27,996 nt of DNA from Oxalobacteraceae bacterium UBA4003 (GCA_002384815.1 DGBN01000016.1:1-27996), one strand, 5' to 3'. Positions 15,808 through 23,565 are shown, numbered from the stretch's first letter. Numbers and translations: made by a program. Notes: a model not told the origin generated them from the letters alone.

Positions 15808-16542
15808 ATGTCGTATGAAAATCGTCCCAGCGGACGCGCCGCTGATGCACTGCGCGCGATCAAACTCACCCGCAACTACACCAAGCATGCCGAAGGTTCC
15901 GTACTGATCGAATGCGGCGATACCAAGGTTATCTGCACGGCGAGTATTGAAGATCGCGTTCCCGGCTTCTTGAAGGGAAAAGGCCAGGGCTGGCTGACCG
16001 CCGAATACGGCATGCTGCCGCGTTCTACGCACACCCGCATGGACCGCGAAGCCGCACGCGGCAAGCAATCCGGCCGTACGCAGGAAATTCAACGTCTGAT
16101 TGGTCGCTCCCTGCGCGCTGCTTTCGACCTGCAGGCATTTGGCGAACGTACATTGCATCTGGATTGCGACGTGATCCAGGCTGATGGCGGTACGCGTACT
16201 GCCGCGATCACCGGTACCATGGTTGCGGCCTACGATGCATTCAGCAAACTGGTGGCGCAGAATGTGATTCCTGCTATTCCGCTCAAGCATTTTGTCGCTG
16301 CGATTTCGGTCGGCGTCTATAAAGGCCAGCCTGTGCTGGATCTGGATTACGCAGAAGATTCGGATTGCGATACCGATATGAACATCGTCATGACCGATGC
16401 CGGCCACTTCATCGAAGTGCAGGGCACGGCTGAAGGTGCTGCTTTCGATCGTGCCACAATGGATAGATTGCTTGACCTGGCGCAAGACGGCATCAGCGAT
16501 CTGATCGTGATGCAAAAACAGGTATTGGCGATTGCTGCGTAA
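15808..16542 (+). CDS. rph: Ribonuclease PH
   Basis: Phosphorolytic 3'-5' exoribonuclease that trims tRNA 3' ends; hexamer of the PNPase/exosome fold. 244 residues, near the usual 238. Landmarks: RPSGRAADALRAI at the start, VICTASIEDRVPGFLKGKGQGWLTAEYGMLPRSTHTR, GRTQEIQRLIGRSLRAAFD, and LDCDVIQADGGTRTAAITG, which includes the phosphate- and metal-site residues. DSDCDTDMNIVMT and EVQGTAEGAAFDR complete the core. Start ATG 15808 gives the standard N-terminus; an earlier ATG at 15801 is out of frame. It lies 6 bases after the phosphatase gene. A terminator lies 77 bases after its stop. Confidence 0.97.
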   Translation: MSYENRPSGRAADALRAIKLTRNYTKHAEGSVLIECGDTKVICTASIEDRVPGFLKGKGQGWLTAEYGMLPRSTHTRMDREAARGKQSGRTQEIQRLIGRSLRAAFDLQAFGERTLHLDCDVIQADGGTRTAAITGTMVAAYDAFSKLVAQNVIPAIPLKHFVAAISVGVYKGQPVLDLDYAEDSDCDTDMNIVMTDAGHFIEVQGTAEGAAFDRATMDRLLDLAQDGISDLIVMQKQVLAIAA

Positions 16543-16618
16543 AATAGTCAACTCGATAGAGCCACATCAGACCCGCAAGCTTGTTTTAATGTAAACGCCA
16601 AGGTTTTTTCCTGGCATA

Positions 16619-16647
16619 ACCCGGCTGCTGTTGATGCCGGGTTTTTT
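16619..16647 (+). terminator. Rho-independent terminator after rph
   Basis: Stem ACCCGGC / GCCGGGT (16619-16625 and 16636-16642) with a 10-base loop, followed by six T (16642-16647). A second, weaker hairpin GCCAAGG...CCTGGC with its own T-run precedes it at about 16597-16615. It separates the kinase-phosphatase-rph unit from rdgB-hemW. Confidence 0.85.
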
Positions 16648-16680
16648 ATATCGCTTTAATTTCGGATTGATCAAATAGTC

Positions 16681-17265
16681 ATGTCGCGTACCCTCATTCT
16701 CGCCTCCAATAATGCCGGTAAATTGAAAGAATTCAGTGCGCTGCTTGCGCCCATCAATTTCGATTTGCATACACAATCCGAATTCAATGTGCCGGAAGCA
16801 GAGGAGCCGCATGTTACGTTCGTCGAGAATGCGATTGCCAAGGCGCGTCATGCTGCGCGTTTAACCGGCTTGCCGGCGCTTGCAGACGATTCCGGTGTCT
16901 GCGTCAATGCACTGGGCGGTGCGCCCGGCGTGTATTCCGCACGCTATGCAGGCGAGCCGAAATCCGATCAGCGCAACAATGAAAAACTGAGCGCTGATCT
17001 GGCGGTGCATACCGATAAATCCGCTTACTACTATTGCGTGCTGGTCTTCGTGCGTCATGCCGATGATCCGCAGCCAGTGATCGCCGATGGCCGCTGGAAT
17101 GGCGAAATGATAGACACGCCACGCGGGCAGGGCGGCTTCGGTTACGATCCCTATTTCTGGATTCCTGAGTTGCAAAAGACCGTCGCTGAATTAACGCCAG
17201 AAGAAAAGAATCGCCTGTCACATCGAGGTCAGGCCTTGCGTGCGCTAATCGAGAAGTTGCGATGA
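16681..17265 (+). CDS. rdgB: dITP/XTP pyrophosphatase RdgB
   Basis: Ham1-family nucleotide house-cleaning enzyme that hydrolyses dITP, ITP and XTP to the monophosphates, keeping deaminated purines out of nucleic acids. 194 residues, normal for the family. Motifs: ILASNNAGKLKEF (substrate phosphate binding), ETVF-like HVTFVENAIAKARHAA, ADDSGVCVNALGGAPGVYSARYAG (catalytic Asp pair), GQGGFGYDPYFW, and the final LSHRGQALRAL that contacts the base. The stop overlaps the hemW start by four bases (ATGA), so the two genes are translationally coupled. It begins 34 bases after the rph terminator, so its promoter is either very close or lies within the preceding unit. Confidence 0.96.
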   Translation: MSRTLILASNNAGKLKEFSALLAPINFDLHTQSEFNVPEAEEPHVTFVENAIAKARHAARLTGLPALADDSGVCVNALGGAPGVYSARYAGEPKSDQRNNEKLSADLAVHTDKSAYYYCVLVFVRHADDPQPVIADGRWNGEMIDTPRGQGGFGYDPYFWIPELQKTVAELTPEEKNRLSHRGQALRALIEKLR

Positions 17266-18506
17266 TCCCGATTAAGCCGGTAGGCAATGATGCGGGATTC
17301 AATCTCGATCATTCACAACCCGCACGCGCTGCCACTGCCTATCTCCAACCGGGCGCGCTGAATCTGACTGCATTGCCGCCACTGTCGCTGTACGTGCATT
17401 TTCCGTGGTGTGTGAAGAAGTGCCCATACTGCGATTTCAATTCACATGAAGCGACTGGCGGCTTTCCGGAGGATGAATATCTGTCCGCCTTGCGTGCCGA
17501 TCTGGAACAGGCCTTGCCATTGATCTGGGGTCGCAAGATTTACACGATTTTCATAGGTGGCGGCACGCCCAGCTTGTTGTCGGCAAAAGGCCTGGATCGC
17601 CTGCTCTCCGACATTCGTACCCTGTTGCCGCTGGATGGAGCGGTAGAAATCACGATGGAAGCCAATCCTGGCACGTTTGAAGCGGAAAAATTCAAGTCCT
17701 ATCGCACCAGCGGCGTCAATCGCCTGTCGATCGGAATTCAAAGTTTTAACGCAAAACATCTGCAAGCCTTGGGACGTATCCACGATGGCGACGAAGCGCG
17801 TCGTGCGATCGACATCGCGATGGCGAATTTCGACAACTTCAATCTCGACCTGATGTACGCCTTGCCATCGCAAACACAGGAAGAAGCGAGGCAGGATATA
17901 CAGACTGCAATTGCCTTTGCACCGCCGCATCTGTCGCTATATCACCTGACGATGGAAGCGAATACCGTCTTCGCCAAATATCCGCCTGTTGTTCCCGACG
18001 ACGACGCCAGCGCCGACATGCAAGACATGATTGCGGAAGAAACCACTGTCGCCGGTTATCAGCACTACGAAGTTTCCGCCTATGCGCAGCCCAAGCGACA
18101 GGCGCGGCACAACCTTAATTATTGGCAGTTCGGCGATTATCTCGGCATAGGTGCGGGAGCACATACAAAATTATCATTCCCGCATCGCGTGATCCGGCAG
18201 GCACGCTACAAGCAGCCAAAGTCATACATGGAACAGATGCGTCTCGGCAATCCAATCCAGGAAGAGACGGAAATTAGCCGCTCAGAGCTTGGTTTTGAGT
18301 TCATGCTCAATGCGATGCGTTTGACCAATGGGGTGGAAGTAAACCTGTTTGCCGAGCGCACGGGCATGCCCTTGAATGCCATCGAGCGCGCATTGCGTGC
18401 AGCGGAAGACAAAGGTTTGTTGTACCGCGATCATAAAACGATCAAGCCGACCGAGCTGGGGCAGCGTTTCTTGAATGATCTGCAGCAAATGTTTTTAGCC
18501 GAGTAG
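17262..18506 (+). CDS. hemW: Radical SAM haem chaperone HemW
   Basis: HemN-like radical SAM protein, now known in E. coli and Lactococcus as a haem-insertion chaperone, not a coproporphyrinogen oxidase. 414 residues. The cluster motif is C50-VKK-C54-PY-C57, followed by DFNS; the extra cysteine found in true HemN (CxxxCxxCxC) is replaced by F, which favours HemW. SAM-binding IFIGGGTPS, EITMEANPGT and GVNRLSIGIQSF follow, and LGFEFMLNAMRL lies in the C-terminal HemW domain. The first 37 residues extend beyond the E. coli start (LPPLSLYVHFPWC); ATG 17262 is kept because it overlaps the rdgB stop. The rdgB-hemW order is common in proteobacteria. Confidence 0.94.
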   Translation: MIPIKPVGNDAGFNLDHSQPARAATAYLQPGALNLTALPPLSLYVHFPWCVKKCPYCDFNSHEATGGFPEDEYLSALRADLEQALPLIWGRKIYTIFIGGGTPSLLSAKGLDRLLSDIRTLLPLDGAVEITMEANPGTFEAEKFKSYRTSGVNRLSIGIQSFNAKHLQALGRIHDGDEARRAIDIAMANFDNFNLDLMYALPSQTQEEARQDIQTAIAFAPPHLSLYHLTMEANTVFAKYPPVVPDDDASADMQDMIAEETTVAGYQHYEVSAYAQPKRQARHNLNYWQFGDYLGIGAGAHTKLSFPHRVIRQARYKQPKSYMEQMRLGNPIQEETEISRSELGFEFMLNAMRLTNGVEVNLFAERTGMPLNAIERALRAAEDKGLLYRDHKTIKPTELGQRFLNDLQQMFLAE

Positions 18507-18551
18507 GCGATAAATTATCGGCAGACAGCCTGCATTCCAGAAAGACTTAGG

Positions 18552-18557
18552 TATAAT
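18552..18557 (+). promoter_or_regulatory. Candidate -10 element for tRNA-Ser
   Basis: A perfect TATAAT lies 103 bases upstream of the tRNA. The hexamer 17 bases further up (CCTGCA) is a poor -35, so a promoter is plausible but not proven. A transcript from here would give a leader of roughly 95 bases. Confidence 0.4.
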
Positions 18558-18659
18558 GCGACCTCTTGGAAGTGGATGAGTGTGGTCGCCGATAGCTTGC
18601 ACGCCCTGTGCAACAAGGTTTGGATCGGACTGATACAGCCCATCTGTCGATATCCAAAA

Positions 18660-18749
18660 GGAAGCGTGGCCGAGTGGTTGAAGGCACCAGTCTTGAAAAC
18701 TGGCGACGGTTTGCGCCGTTCGTGAGTTCGAATCTCACCGCTTCCGCCA
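18660..18749 (+). tRNA. tRNA-Ser (anticodon UGA)
   Basis: Complete type-II tRNA of 90 bases with encoded CCA (18747-18749). Acceptor stem GGAAGCG (18660-18666) pairs with CGCTTCC (18739-18745); discriminator G. Anticodon stem CCAGT / ACTGG encloses loop CTTGAAA with anticodon TGA at 18694-18696, which reads UCA-type serine codons. A long variable arm (CGACGGTTTGCGCCGTTCG) and the GTTCGAATC T-loop fit tRNA-Ser. The transposon remnant begins within 200 bases of its 3' end. Confidence 0.97.
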
Positions 18750-18757
18750 CATTTATG

Positions 18758-18781
18758 CAAACCCTTGATTGCAAGGTTTTT
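18758..18781 (+). terminator. Probable tRNA-Ser terminator
   Basis: Short stem CCTTG / CAAGG (18763-18767 and 18772-18776) with ATTG loop, followed by TTTTT (18777-18781), 9 bases after the tRNA CCA. The stem is short but the layout is standard. Confidence 0.6.
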
Positions 18782-18789
18782 GTGCCGTT

Positions 18790-18823
18790 AAGCATAAAGT
18801 GGCCAAGTGGACAGCTTATGCTT
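18790..18823. repeat. Inverted repeat beside tRNA-Ser
   Basis: AAGCATAA (18790-18797) and TTATGCTT (18816-18823) form an 8-bp inverted repeat separated by 18 bases. It lies in the 207-base gap between the tRNA and the tniQ stop, where one end of the transposon remnant should be. The gap holds no gene. Confidence 0.4.
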
Positions 18824-18908
18824 TATTCCACGATAGGCCAAATTTTTCTTTATTCAAAAAACGTGCTATCAGCTCGCGAGATTTTGCTCAATAAAAAGCT
18901 GTAGACGT

Positions 18909-18937
18909 AAAAAACCGACCACAAAATCGGGTCGGTT
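18909..18937 (-). terminator. Terminator of the tni operon remnant
   Basis: On the minus strand, stem AACCGACC / GGTCGGTT (18937-18930 and 18920-18913) with a 9-base loop, running into TTTTTT at 18914-18909. It lies 20 bases after the tniQ stop and would end leftward transcription before the tRNA. Confidence 0.85.
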
Positions 18938-18956
18938 ATGTTCGAGTAGAGAGTAA

Positions 18957-20300
18957 TTAGGCTACAAGTTCGCGTTTCGCCATGGGCTCTGATTGCTGCA
19001 GATGTTCTTGAACATCTTTCAGAACATTCAACAGATTCGGAACTGGAGATAAAATTTCTTTAGGTACTCGTTTAAAGATTTCTCTGCGAGTAACGGTTTT
19101 TCCTTCTCCCCATATTTCAAGACAAGCGTGTTCCAGATAGGGCCATGCCGCAACCACTTTCGCTTCCTGCTTTCGTTTTAAGTAGTTTTTCCAGCGCTCG
19201 CCTAATTGGCGCGTAGTTTTGTTGGCGCGTAGGTACAACTGTCTAGCCTCCATGTCCAACCGTCGCGCTGCCTCCAGCACGCTGATTGGTGTTGGCAGCG
19301 ATAAAAAGGCTACAAGCTTTTCCTCAATGCTGGTCCAGTCAATCGTACGTGGGGCATTACGTGGTGTTTGGTTTGATGATAAAAGTTCGAATGCCAACTG
19401 TTCATTTAAGACGGGAGGCTGCCATTGTGGAAGCTCGCCGGTGAACAATTGCTTGAGGCTTACTCCGTAATGCGCCGCAATTTTTAAGCTTATTTCCAGA
19501 CTAGGAGTTCCTCCCTCTTTTAACCAGTGGTGCACCGTACTTTTTGCGATTCCAATTCGACGAGAAAAAGGTGCCGCCATACCACCGTGCGCCTTACTCA
19601 CAATTTGCGTAATCGCACCGATAAATTGACTTCTGTTGGGTCTAACTGCTAAGTTATCTTGTGATGCCAACAACTCACCTATTTGTCGTGCCCTCCATAT
19701 TGATGCTGGCTCTACTTCTTCTAAATTTTTAGACTTCGTGGTATCCCCCAAAAAGCCACCGCAGTGCGTACACCATCCAGGTACAACGACCGCTGCCGTA
19801 TGGCGGACATTATTTTTCCCGCAGCTTGGGCAATCGCAACTCAATGGTTTGCGATGGACGGGGCAACAAGTCACCTCGGTTGATTCCCAGGCTAGCCGGA
19901 AATATGGTTGGCGCTCGCAAGCGACATCTTCTGCAAAGCAATGACTACAAAATTGCCCGCGCTTAAAGATGGACAGTCCATTTTGAGATATGACGTCACG
20001 CCAGGGGAGGAAGGTTAAGTTATCCAAATTCTGAACAGAGGTCAGTGCTGATAACGCCGCGGACCAAGTCAGTGCAGATTCCCGAATTCCTGCAATCTGC
20101 CGTTCATGCCAATCAAAATTGGCAGCAATCGAATGTCCAAAATGTTGTGCAATCGTTCGCGACAGAATCAGTGTCGAAACACCATGAGATACCGCAAGTC
20201 GACAAAAGTAGCTCAACAGACTTTCGACATCGGCTGTACCCACACCAAACGGAATCAAGGCGTGCAAGGTTGAACGTGGGTTGGTAACCGGCCGATTCAT
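18957..20300 (-). CDS. tniQ: TniQ/TnsD-family transposon target-selection protein
   Basis: Protein of 447 residues of the TniQ family, which in Tn7-like and Tn5053-like elements brings the transposition machinery to its target. N-terminal region HALIPFGVGTADVESLLSYFCRLAVSHGV matches the family opening. Two zinc-binding clusters are visible: C118-x2-C121 with C146-x2-H149, and C157-x2-C160 with C177-x2-C180. Residues about 245-287 form a helix-turn-helix (SRRIGIAKSTVHHWLKEGGTPSLEISLKIAAHYGVSLKQLF), and about 338-380 a second TnsD-type DNA-binding repeat (SVLEAARRLDMEARQLYLRA). It starts at ATG 20300, overlapping the tniB stop (ATGA), with GGAG 6 bases upstream. It looks intact although the transposase gene is not. 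Its 3' end points to tRNA-Ser. Confidence 0.88.
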   Translation of the reverse strand: MNRPVTNPRSTLHALIPFGVGTADVESLLSYFCRLAVSHGVSTLILSRTIAQHFGHSIAANFDWHERQIAGIRESALTWSAALSALTSVQNLDNLTFLPWRDVISQNGLSIFKRGQFCSHCFAEDVACERQPYFRLAWESTEVTCCPVHRKPLSCDCPSCGKNNVRHTAAVVVPGWCTHCGGFLGDTTKSKNLEEVEPASIWRARQIGELLASQDNLAVRPNRSQFIGAITQIVSKAHGGMAAPFSRRIGIAKSTVHHWLKEGGTPSLEISLKIAAHYGVSLKQLFTGELPQWQPPVLNEQLAFELLSSNQTPRNAPRTIDWTSIEEKLVAFLSLPTPISVLEAARRLDMEARQLYLRANKTTRQLGERWKNYLKRKQEAKVVAAWPYLEHACLEIWGEGKTVTRREIFKRVPKEILSPVPNLLNVLKDVQEHLQQSEPMAKRELVA

Positions 20301-21352
20301 GCGACGCTCCGGTTTTGACTAGCAACAGGGCTCTTCTGTGCGCGCGGCATTGTTCGCGTCAATCCTGGATTGATAGCAGATTCACCGTCAATAATTTCCT
20401 CCAGAATTTGCTTACGCTGCGCTTCGGTAAGAAGCGCACGACGCAAAGCATCCACTGTCCATCGCTTATCTTGTTGGGCTAACATTGCCGCTCTCGTAAG
20501 CACAGCACTCAATGTGCCGACGCATCCCAATGTGTTCTCAAGAAGTGCGGCCGTATGTTGCACCAGCTCTTTGCTCCACAAATGTGGAAGTGCATCCTGG
20601 AATTTCTGGACGCATGCTTGAAAAGCACGCAAATCAGCGTCGTTGTCTTGGCGATACCGCTCGAAATGGAGCACGTGTGTGCGTCTGGCAAGTTGCCCTG
20701 AAAGGGAAACAAGTTGATAAAGGTCATACGAACCCACAAGAATCATTTGCGTGCCGCATTCATTGGCTAATGACTTCAAAGTGTCGAGTTGAATTTCAAG
20801 GCGGTTGCGACGAGTCTGACGAATAATATGCGCTGCTTCATCAATCACGAGAAACCTCGTCCCTCTAGCACGCAATCCACGTTCGACTGCAGTACGTAGC
20901 GCCGCTAAGCTGTTGCCGGAGGCTCCATGTGGTCGCACCAAACGGCCAGTAGTGGTATCGATGCCGTAATCGCTTTTAGGCATTCCCAGCTCGCCCTCCA
21001 ACTGTTGCAATATGCGTTGATAAAACAGCCGCCACGAGAAGTCATTTTCTCCGGAGGATGGGGCTTCAACGTAGACAGCGGGTATCAATCCAGCATCACT
21101 ATCCATCTGTGCCACTGTATTTTTCAAAGTGTTGTCGACCATGTGACGTGCAAGCGTGCTTTTACCTACGCCTGAGGGACCGCACACAAGCAGAATGCTG
21201 TCCTGACTTTCGGGGTAGATAAGCGTATCCAGTTCGACCATGATTTGAGCAATGCGCGTATGTTTGATGCGCAATTGATTGAGCTTCTCCGGTGAGTCAG
21301 GCAAAGAAGATAGCGATGAAGTCACTGGTTTATTGTTGTTTGAGTTGGTCAT
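20297..21352 (-). CDS. tniB: TniB/TnsC-type AAA ATPase
   Basis: ATPase of 351 residues that in related transposons bridges the target-selection protein and the transposase. Walker A is GPSGVGKST (58-66) and Walker B is FLVIDEA (167-173). A sensor-1-like MILVGSYDLYQL and an arginine-rich RRTHVLHFERYR follow. The N-terminal LRIKHTRIAQIMVELDTLIYP is typical of TniB. AGGA lies 8 bases before ATG 21352; the preceding truncated tniA stop lies 9 bases upstream and overlaps this region, which indicates an original tniA-tniB-tniQ operon. The frame is intact. The basic 25-residue tail (ending SVA) is less conserved-looking. Confidence 0.9.
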   Translation of the reverse strand: MTNSNNNKPVTSSLSSLPDSPEKLNQLRIKHTRIAQIMVELDTLIYPESQDSILLVCGPSGVGKSTLARHMVDNTLKNTVAQMDSDAGLIPAVYVEAPSSGENDFSWRLFYQRILQQLEGELGMPKSDYGIDTTTGRLVRPHGASGNSLAALRTAVERGLRARGTRFLVIDEAAHIIRQTRRNRLEIQLDTLKSLANECGTQMILVGSYDLYQLVSLSGQLARRTHVLHFERYRQDNDADLRAFQACVQKFQDALPHLWSKELVQHTAALLENTLGCVGTLSAVLTRAAMLAQQDKRWTVDALRRALLTEAQRKQILEEIIDGESAINPGLTRTMPRAQKSPVASQNRSVA

Positions 21353-21361
21353 GTAATAGTC

Positions 21362-21913
21362 CTAAAAAATATCAAAATCGGGAAGTGAGTCAGATGCCGG
21401 TGTCTCAGACGGTATCTGCGAAAATTTGTCGAACGATGACCTAGTGTCCGCAAGATTCGCGGCTTCTGATGTTTCCTCAATGAGACTAATTTTTTTGAAC
21501 TGTTCAACGGGAGTGATAGCCCCCAGTTGCAGAGAGTTGTGAAGCGATTTATTTTCTTGCTGGCGCTCGAACGCAGCTTGCATGGCACCTTCTGGTGTAA
21601 AGACCTGCATAAATTCGCGCAGTCTTTGTGCAGAGCGCTCATCGTTACCTGGCACGCCATGCTGTTGTGTATATTCCATCGTCAAGGCACGTCGTTCCAT
21701 GTCGGTTAGTTGGCCTAGACCAGTTAAATTTCTGCAGACTGCGCGCGTCCAACGGTCTTTTAATCTGATGTAGACAGACGATGCATCCCACGGGTCGTAA
21801 CGAACAGGCAGTCTTTGTCCAGCGACGTGTGCATCACGAAACTCGGGGCACCAATACAGCATGTCATTTACTTTTACCCCTCGTTGACGATTAACTAATC
21901 GGATACCCGCCAT
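21362..21913 (-). pseudogene. tniA: Truncated TniA/TnsB-type transposase (C-terminal part only)
   Basis: 183 residues remain. The start GIRLVNRQRGVKVNDMLYWCPEFRDAHVAGQRLPVRYDPWDASSVYIRLKDRW is the Mu-transposase C-terminal beta-barrel with its VRYDPWD motif, and LTDMERRALTMEY and the following helices are the usual tail that contacts TniB. The DDE catalytic core, the DNA-binding N-terminus and about 400 residues in total are missing: an in-frame TAA lies two codons before ATG 21913, and further upstream there is a terminator instead of coding sequence. The enzyme cannot be catalytic. It is most likely a deletion remnant; a retained C-terminal fragment with regulatory function is possible but unsupported. 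Confidence 0.85.
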
Positions 21914-21940
21914 GTTTTACACAATCAAAATTGTGGGCGT

Positions 21941-21966
21941 AAAAAACGACTCGCTAAATTGAGTCG
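21941..21966 (-). terminator. Terminator upstream of truncated tniA
   Basis: On the minus strand, stem CGACTC / GAGTCG (21966-21961 and 21952-21947) around an 8-base loop, followed by TTTTTT (21946-21941) and ACG. Transcription reaching the tni remnant from the right would stop here, 28 bases before the tniA fragment. Its flank matches that of the operon terminator at 18909-18937. Confidence 0.75.
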
Positions 21967-22120
21967 ATGAAGTTGCGTTACAAGAAAGATCTAGTCTGGA
22001 AGTTTGCTCTTCGTGATGTGTATTAACATCGAAGCTGCCACCAGTTCGCATGAAACCAAGATCCATAGCGCAAGTCACAATTCTTATCGTACCAGTGTGA
22101 GCTACATACAAACCTCAAAC

Positions 22121-22149
22121 AAAAAAAGCGACCTTTAGGTCGCTTTTTT
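22121..22149 (-). terminator. Bidirectional terminator of the antiporter gene
   Basis: AAAAAAGCGACC-TTTA-GGTCGCTTTTTT is a perfect 12-bp palindromic stem with A and T runs, so it works on both strands. It lies 75 bases after the stop of the minus-strand antiporter gene. Confidence 0.92.
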
Positions 22150-22223
22150 CATATATGGCTTGGATGCAATCGAGAGTGCGGGCACTTCATGATTGTCAAT
22201 CCGTCGCCGTCAGATGTGATTCA

Positions 22224-23489
22224 TCAAAGCATGAGAAACATGGCTGCTGCCACGATGGTTGGAAGAATGGCTCCCGCGAGCAATCCGCCGATACCAATCG
22301 CTCCGTGGCGGAATCCCGCTCTCAAGAGCGCTACACCCGCAGGATTCGGTGCGTTGGCAATCACTGTCAGCCCGCCGCCAGCAACGGCACCAGCCATTAG
22401 CATGTACTTTGCCTGATCGCTCATGCCTTCGATCAACGAGCCCAGATAAGTCAGTGCTGCATTATCTGTGATGGCCGTCAGTCCGAGTGCGCCGAAGAAA
22501 AGAGCGGTCGGCTGAAGTCCGGAGACGATCGGTTGCAGCCACCATTGCTGCATACCGCCCAGTACCACCAGGCCTGCAAGAAAGAAGCCGACCAGCAAGG
22601 CTTCTTTAAGTACCAATGGATTTTGGTAAGGTGCATAAGCTTTTGTAAAGCCGAGAAAAAACAGAAAGATCGCGAGGAAGATTACCGGGTGATGTGCAAA
22701 GAGCACCACGCCGGCAAGCGCCAGCAGATGAACCAATGCCACGATTGGCGGCATTGGCACTTCTTGCGGATTGTTGCCCGAGGCGGAATCGGACTCACTA
22801 AGATGCGATCGAATCAGGAAGGTCAGCACGGTCGCGTTGATGAAGACGGCAATTGCAGCCTTCCAGCCGAAATTAGCCGCCATGAATGCACTGTCCCAAC
22901 CCCATGTCGCTGCAACCATCAATACCGGTGGCGCTGCAAATGAAGTAAGGGTGCCGCCAATGGAGATATTGACGAACAGAACGCCGAGTGCTGCGTATTT
23001 TTTCCATTCCGGCATGCCTTCGCGGAATACCAGCGGTGCCAGCATCAGTGCGGCAAGCGTCATGGCAGCGGGTTCGGTGATGAGGGAGCCGATCAGCGGC
23101 ACCATGAACATGCATAGCCATACACGAGCAACTGCGGTGCGAATCGGAATTGCTTTGGCAAGTACCGTTACCAGGCCCTTGACCGTTTCCAGCACTGGCT
23201 TGGAGGCAGCGATCACCATGATCACAAAGACGAACAGGGGTTCAGTGTAGTGACGGGTCTCGGCATATTCGAGTGCTTCCTGGCCGCCGACTGTCAGGGC
23301 CATGACGCCGATCAGTACGAAGGCCCACAGTCCGAATACGACTTCAATTTCGCCCAGGAGATGCAACAGTCCGGAGTGTTTTGTACTTTTATGCGCCAGC
23401 TTTTCAAAGGATTTGGCTGCAAAGGTGTGAATAAGCGCGATCGCAAAAATTATCGCCGCAATTATGTTGATGTTGGAGATTTCATTCAT
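22224..23489 (-). CDS. Putative Na+/H+ antiporter (PF07399-type membrane protein)
   Basis: Integral inner-membrane protein of 421 residues with about ten to twelve hydrophobic segments, of the ion-transporter superfamily type. TEPAAMTLAALMLAPLVFR, VNISIGGTLTSFAAPPVLMVAATWGW and, near the C-terminus, LTVIANAPNPAGVALLRAGF are the paired re-entrant-type motifs of the family annotated as putative Na+/H+ antiporter (Na_H_antiport_2). ITDNAALTYLGSLIEGM is a further conserved stretch with a charged residue inside a membrane segment. The true substrate of this family is poorly defined, so sodium/proton exchange is a family annotation, not a demonstrated role. No clear ribosome site precedes ATG 23489. 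It lies downstream of the NRAMP-like gene but beyond a terminator, so it is probably transcribed separately. Confidence 0.82.
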   Translation of the reverse strand: MNEISNINIIAAIIFAIALIHTFAAKSFEKLAHKSTKHSGLLHLLGEIEVVFGLWAFVLIGVMALTVGGQEALEYAETRHYTEPLFVFVIMVIAASKPVLETVKGLVTVLAKAIPIRTAVARVWLCMFMVPLIGSLITEPAAMTLAALMLAPLVFREGMPEWKKYAALGVLFVNISIGGTLTSFAAPPVLMVAATWGWDSAFMAANFGWKAAIAVFINATVLTFLIRSHLSESDSASGNNPQEVPMPPIVALVHLLALAGVVLFAHHPVIFLAIFLFFLGFTKAYAPYQNPLVLKEALLVGFFLAGLVVLGGMQQWWLQPIVSGLQPTALFFGALGLTAITDNAALTYLGSLIEGMSDQAKYMLMAGAVAGGGLTVIANAPNPAGVALLRAGFRHGAIGIGGLLAGAILPTIVAAAMFLML

Positions 23490-23565
23490 AGCATTACTCA
23501 GTCGTAATTAACGTAAATTTGGAAGCTACAGTGATATTCACACTTGATTCTGCTCATTCCAAGTC

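Larger units (their letters stand above)
18750..22119 (-). mobile_element. Degraded Tn7/Tn5053-like transposon behind tRNA-Ser
   Basis: Remnant with gene order tniA(truncated)-tniB-tniQ on the minus strand, lying between tRNA-Ser and the terminator of the antiporter gene. No resolvase, tnsA, cargo or CRISPR array is present. The ends are not mapped: I found no convincing matched TGT...ACA termini or target duplication, so the limits given are the outer bounds of the region. The element probably entered next to the tRNA and later lost its right part, including the transposase core. Confidence 0.7.
21914..22223. other. Intergenic region between tniA remnant and antiporter gene
   Basis: 310 bases holding two terminator hairpins (21941-21966 and 22121-22149) and no supported gene. 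A 64-codon minus frame (21917-22111) runs straight through the first hairpin and shows no family features. The region should contain the right edge of the transposon remnant. A weak motif resembling one at the left edge occurs at 22022-22041. Confidence 0.5.

Noticed and set aside
18515..18904. Short frames on both strands across the tRNA-Ser gene
   Set aside because: They read through a complete tRNA; the minus-strand peptide GEIRTHERRKPSPVFKTGAFNHSATLP is a well-known artefact of translating tRNA-Ser genes.
18900..21947. Direct TGT...AAAAAAC repeats taken as the matched ends of the transposon
   Set aside because: Ends of one element must be inverted; these are direct and are explained by two terminators with T-runs.
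21917..22111. 64-codon minus-strand frame upstream of the tniA remnant
   Set aside because: Its 3' half is the terminator stem and T-run; no domain is recognisable.
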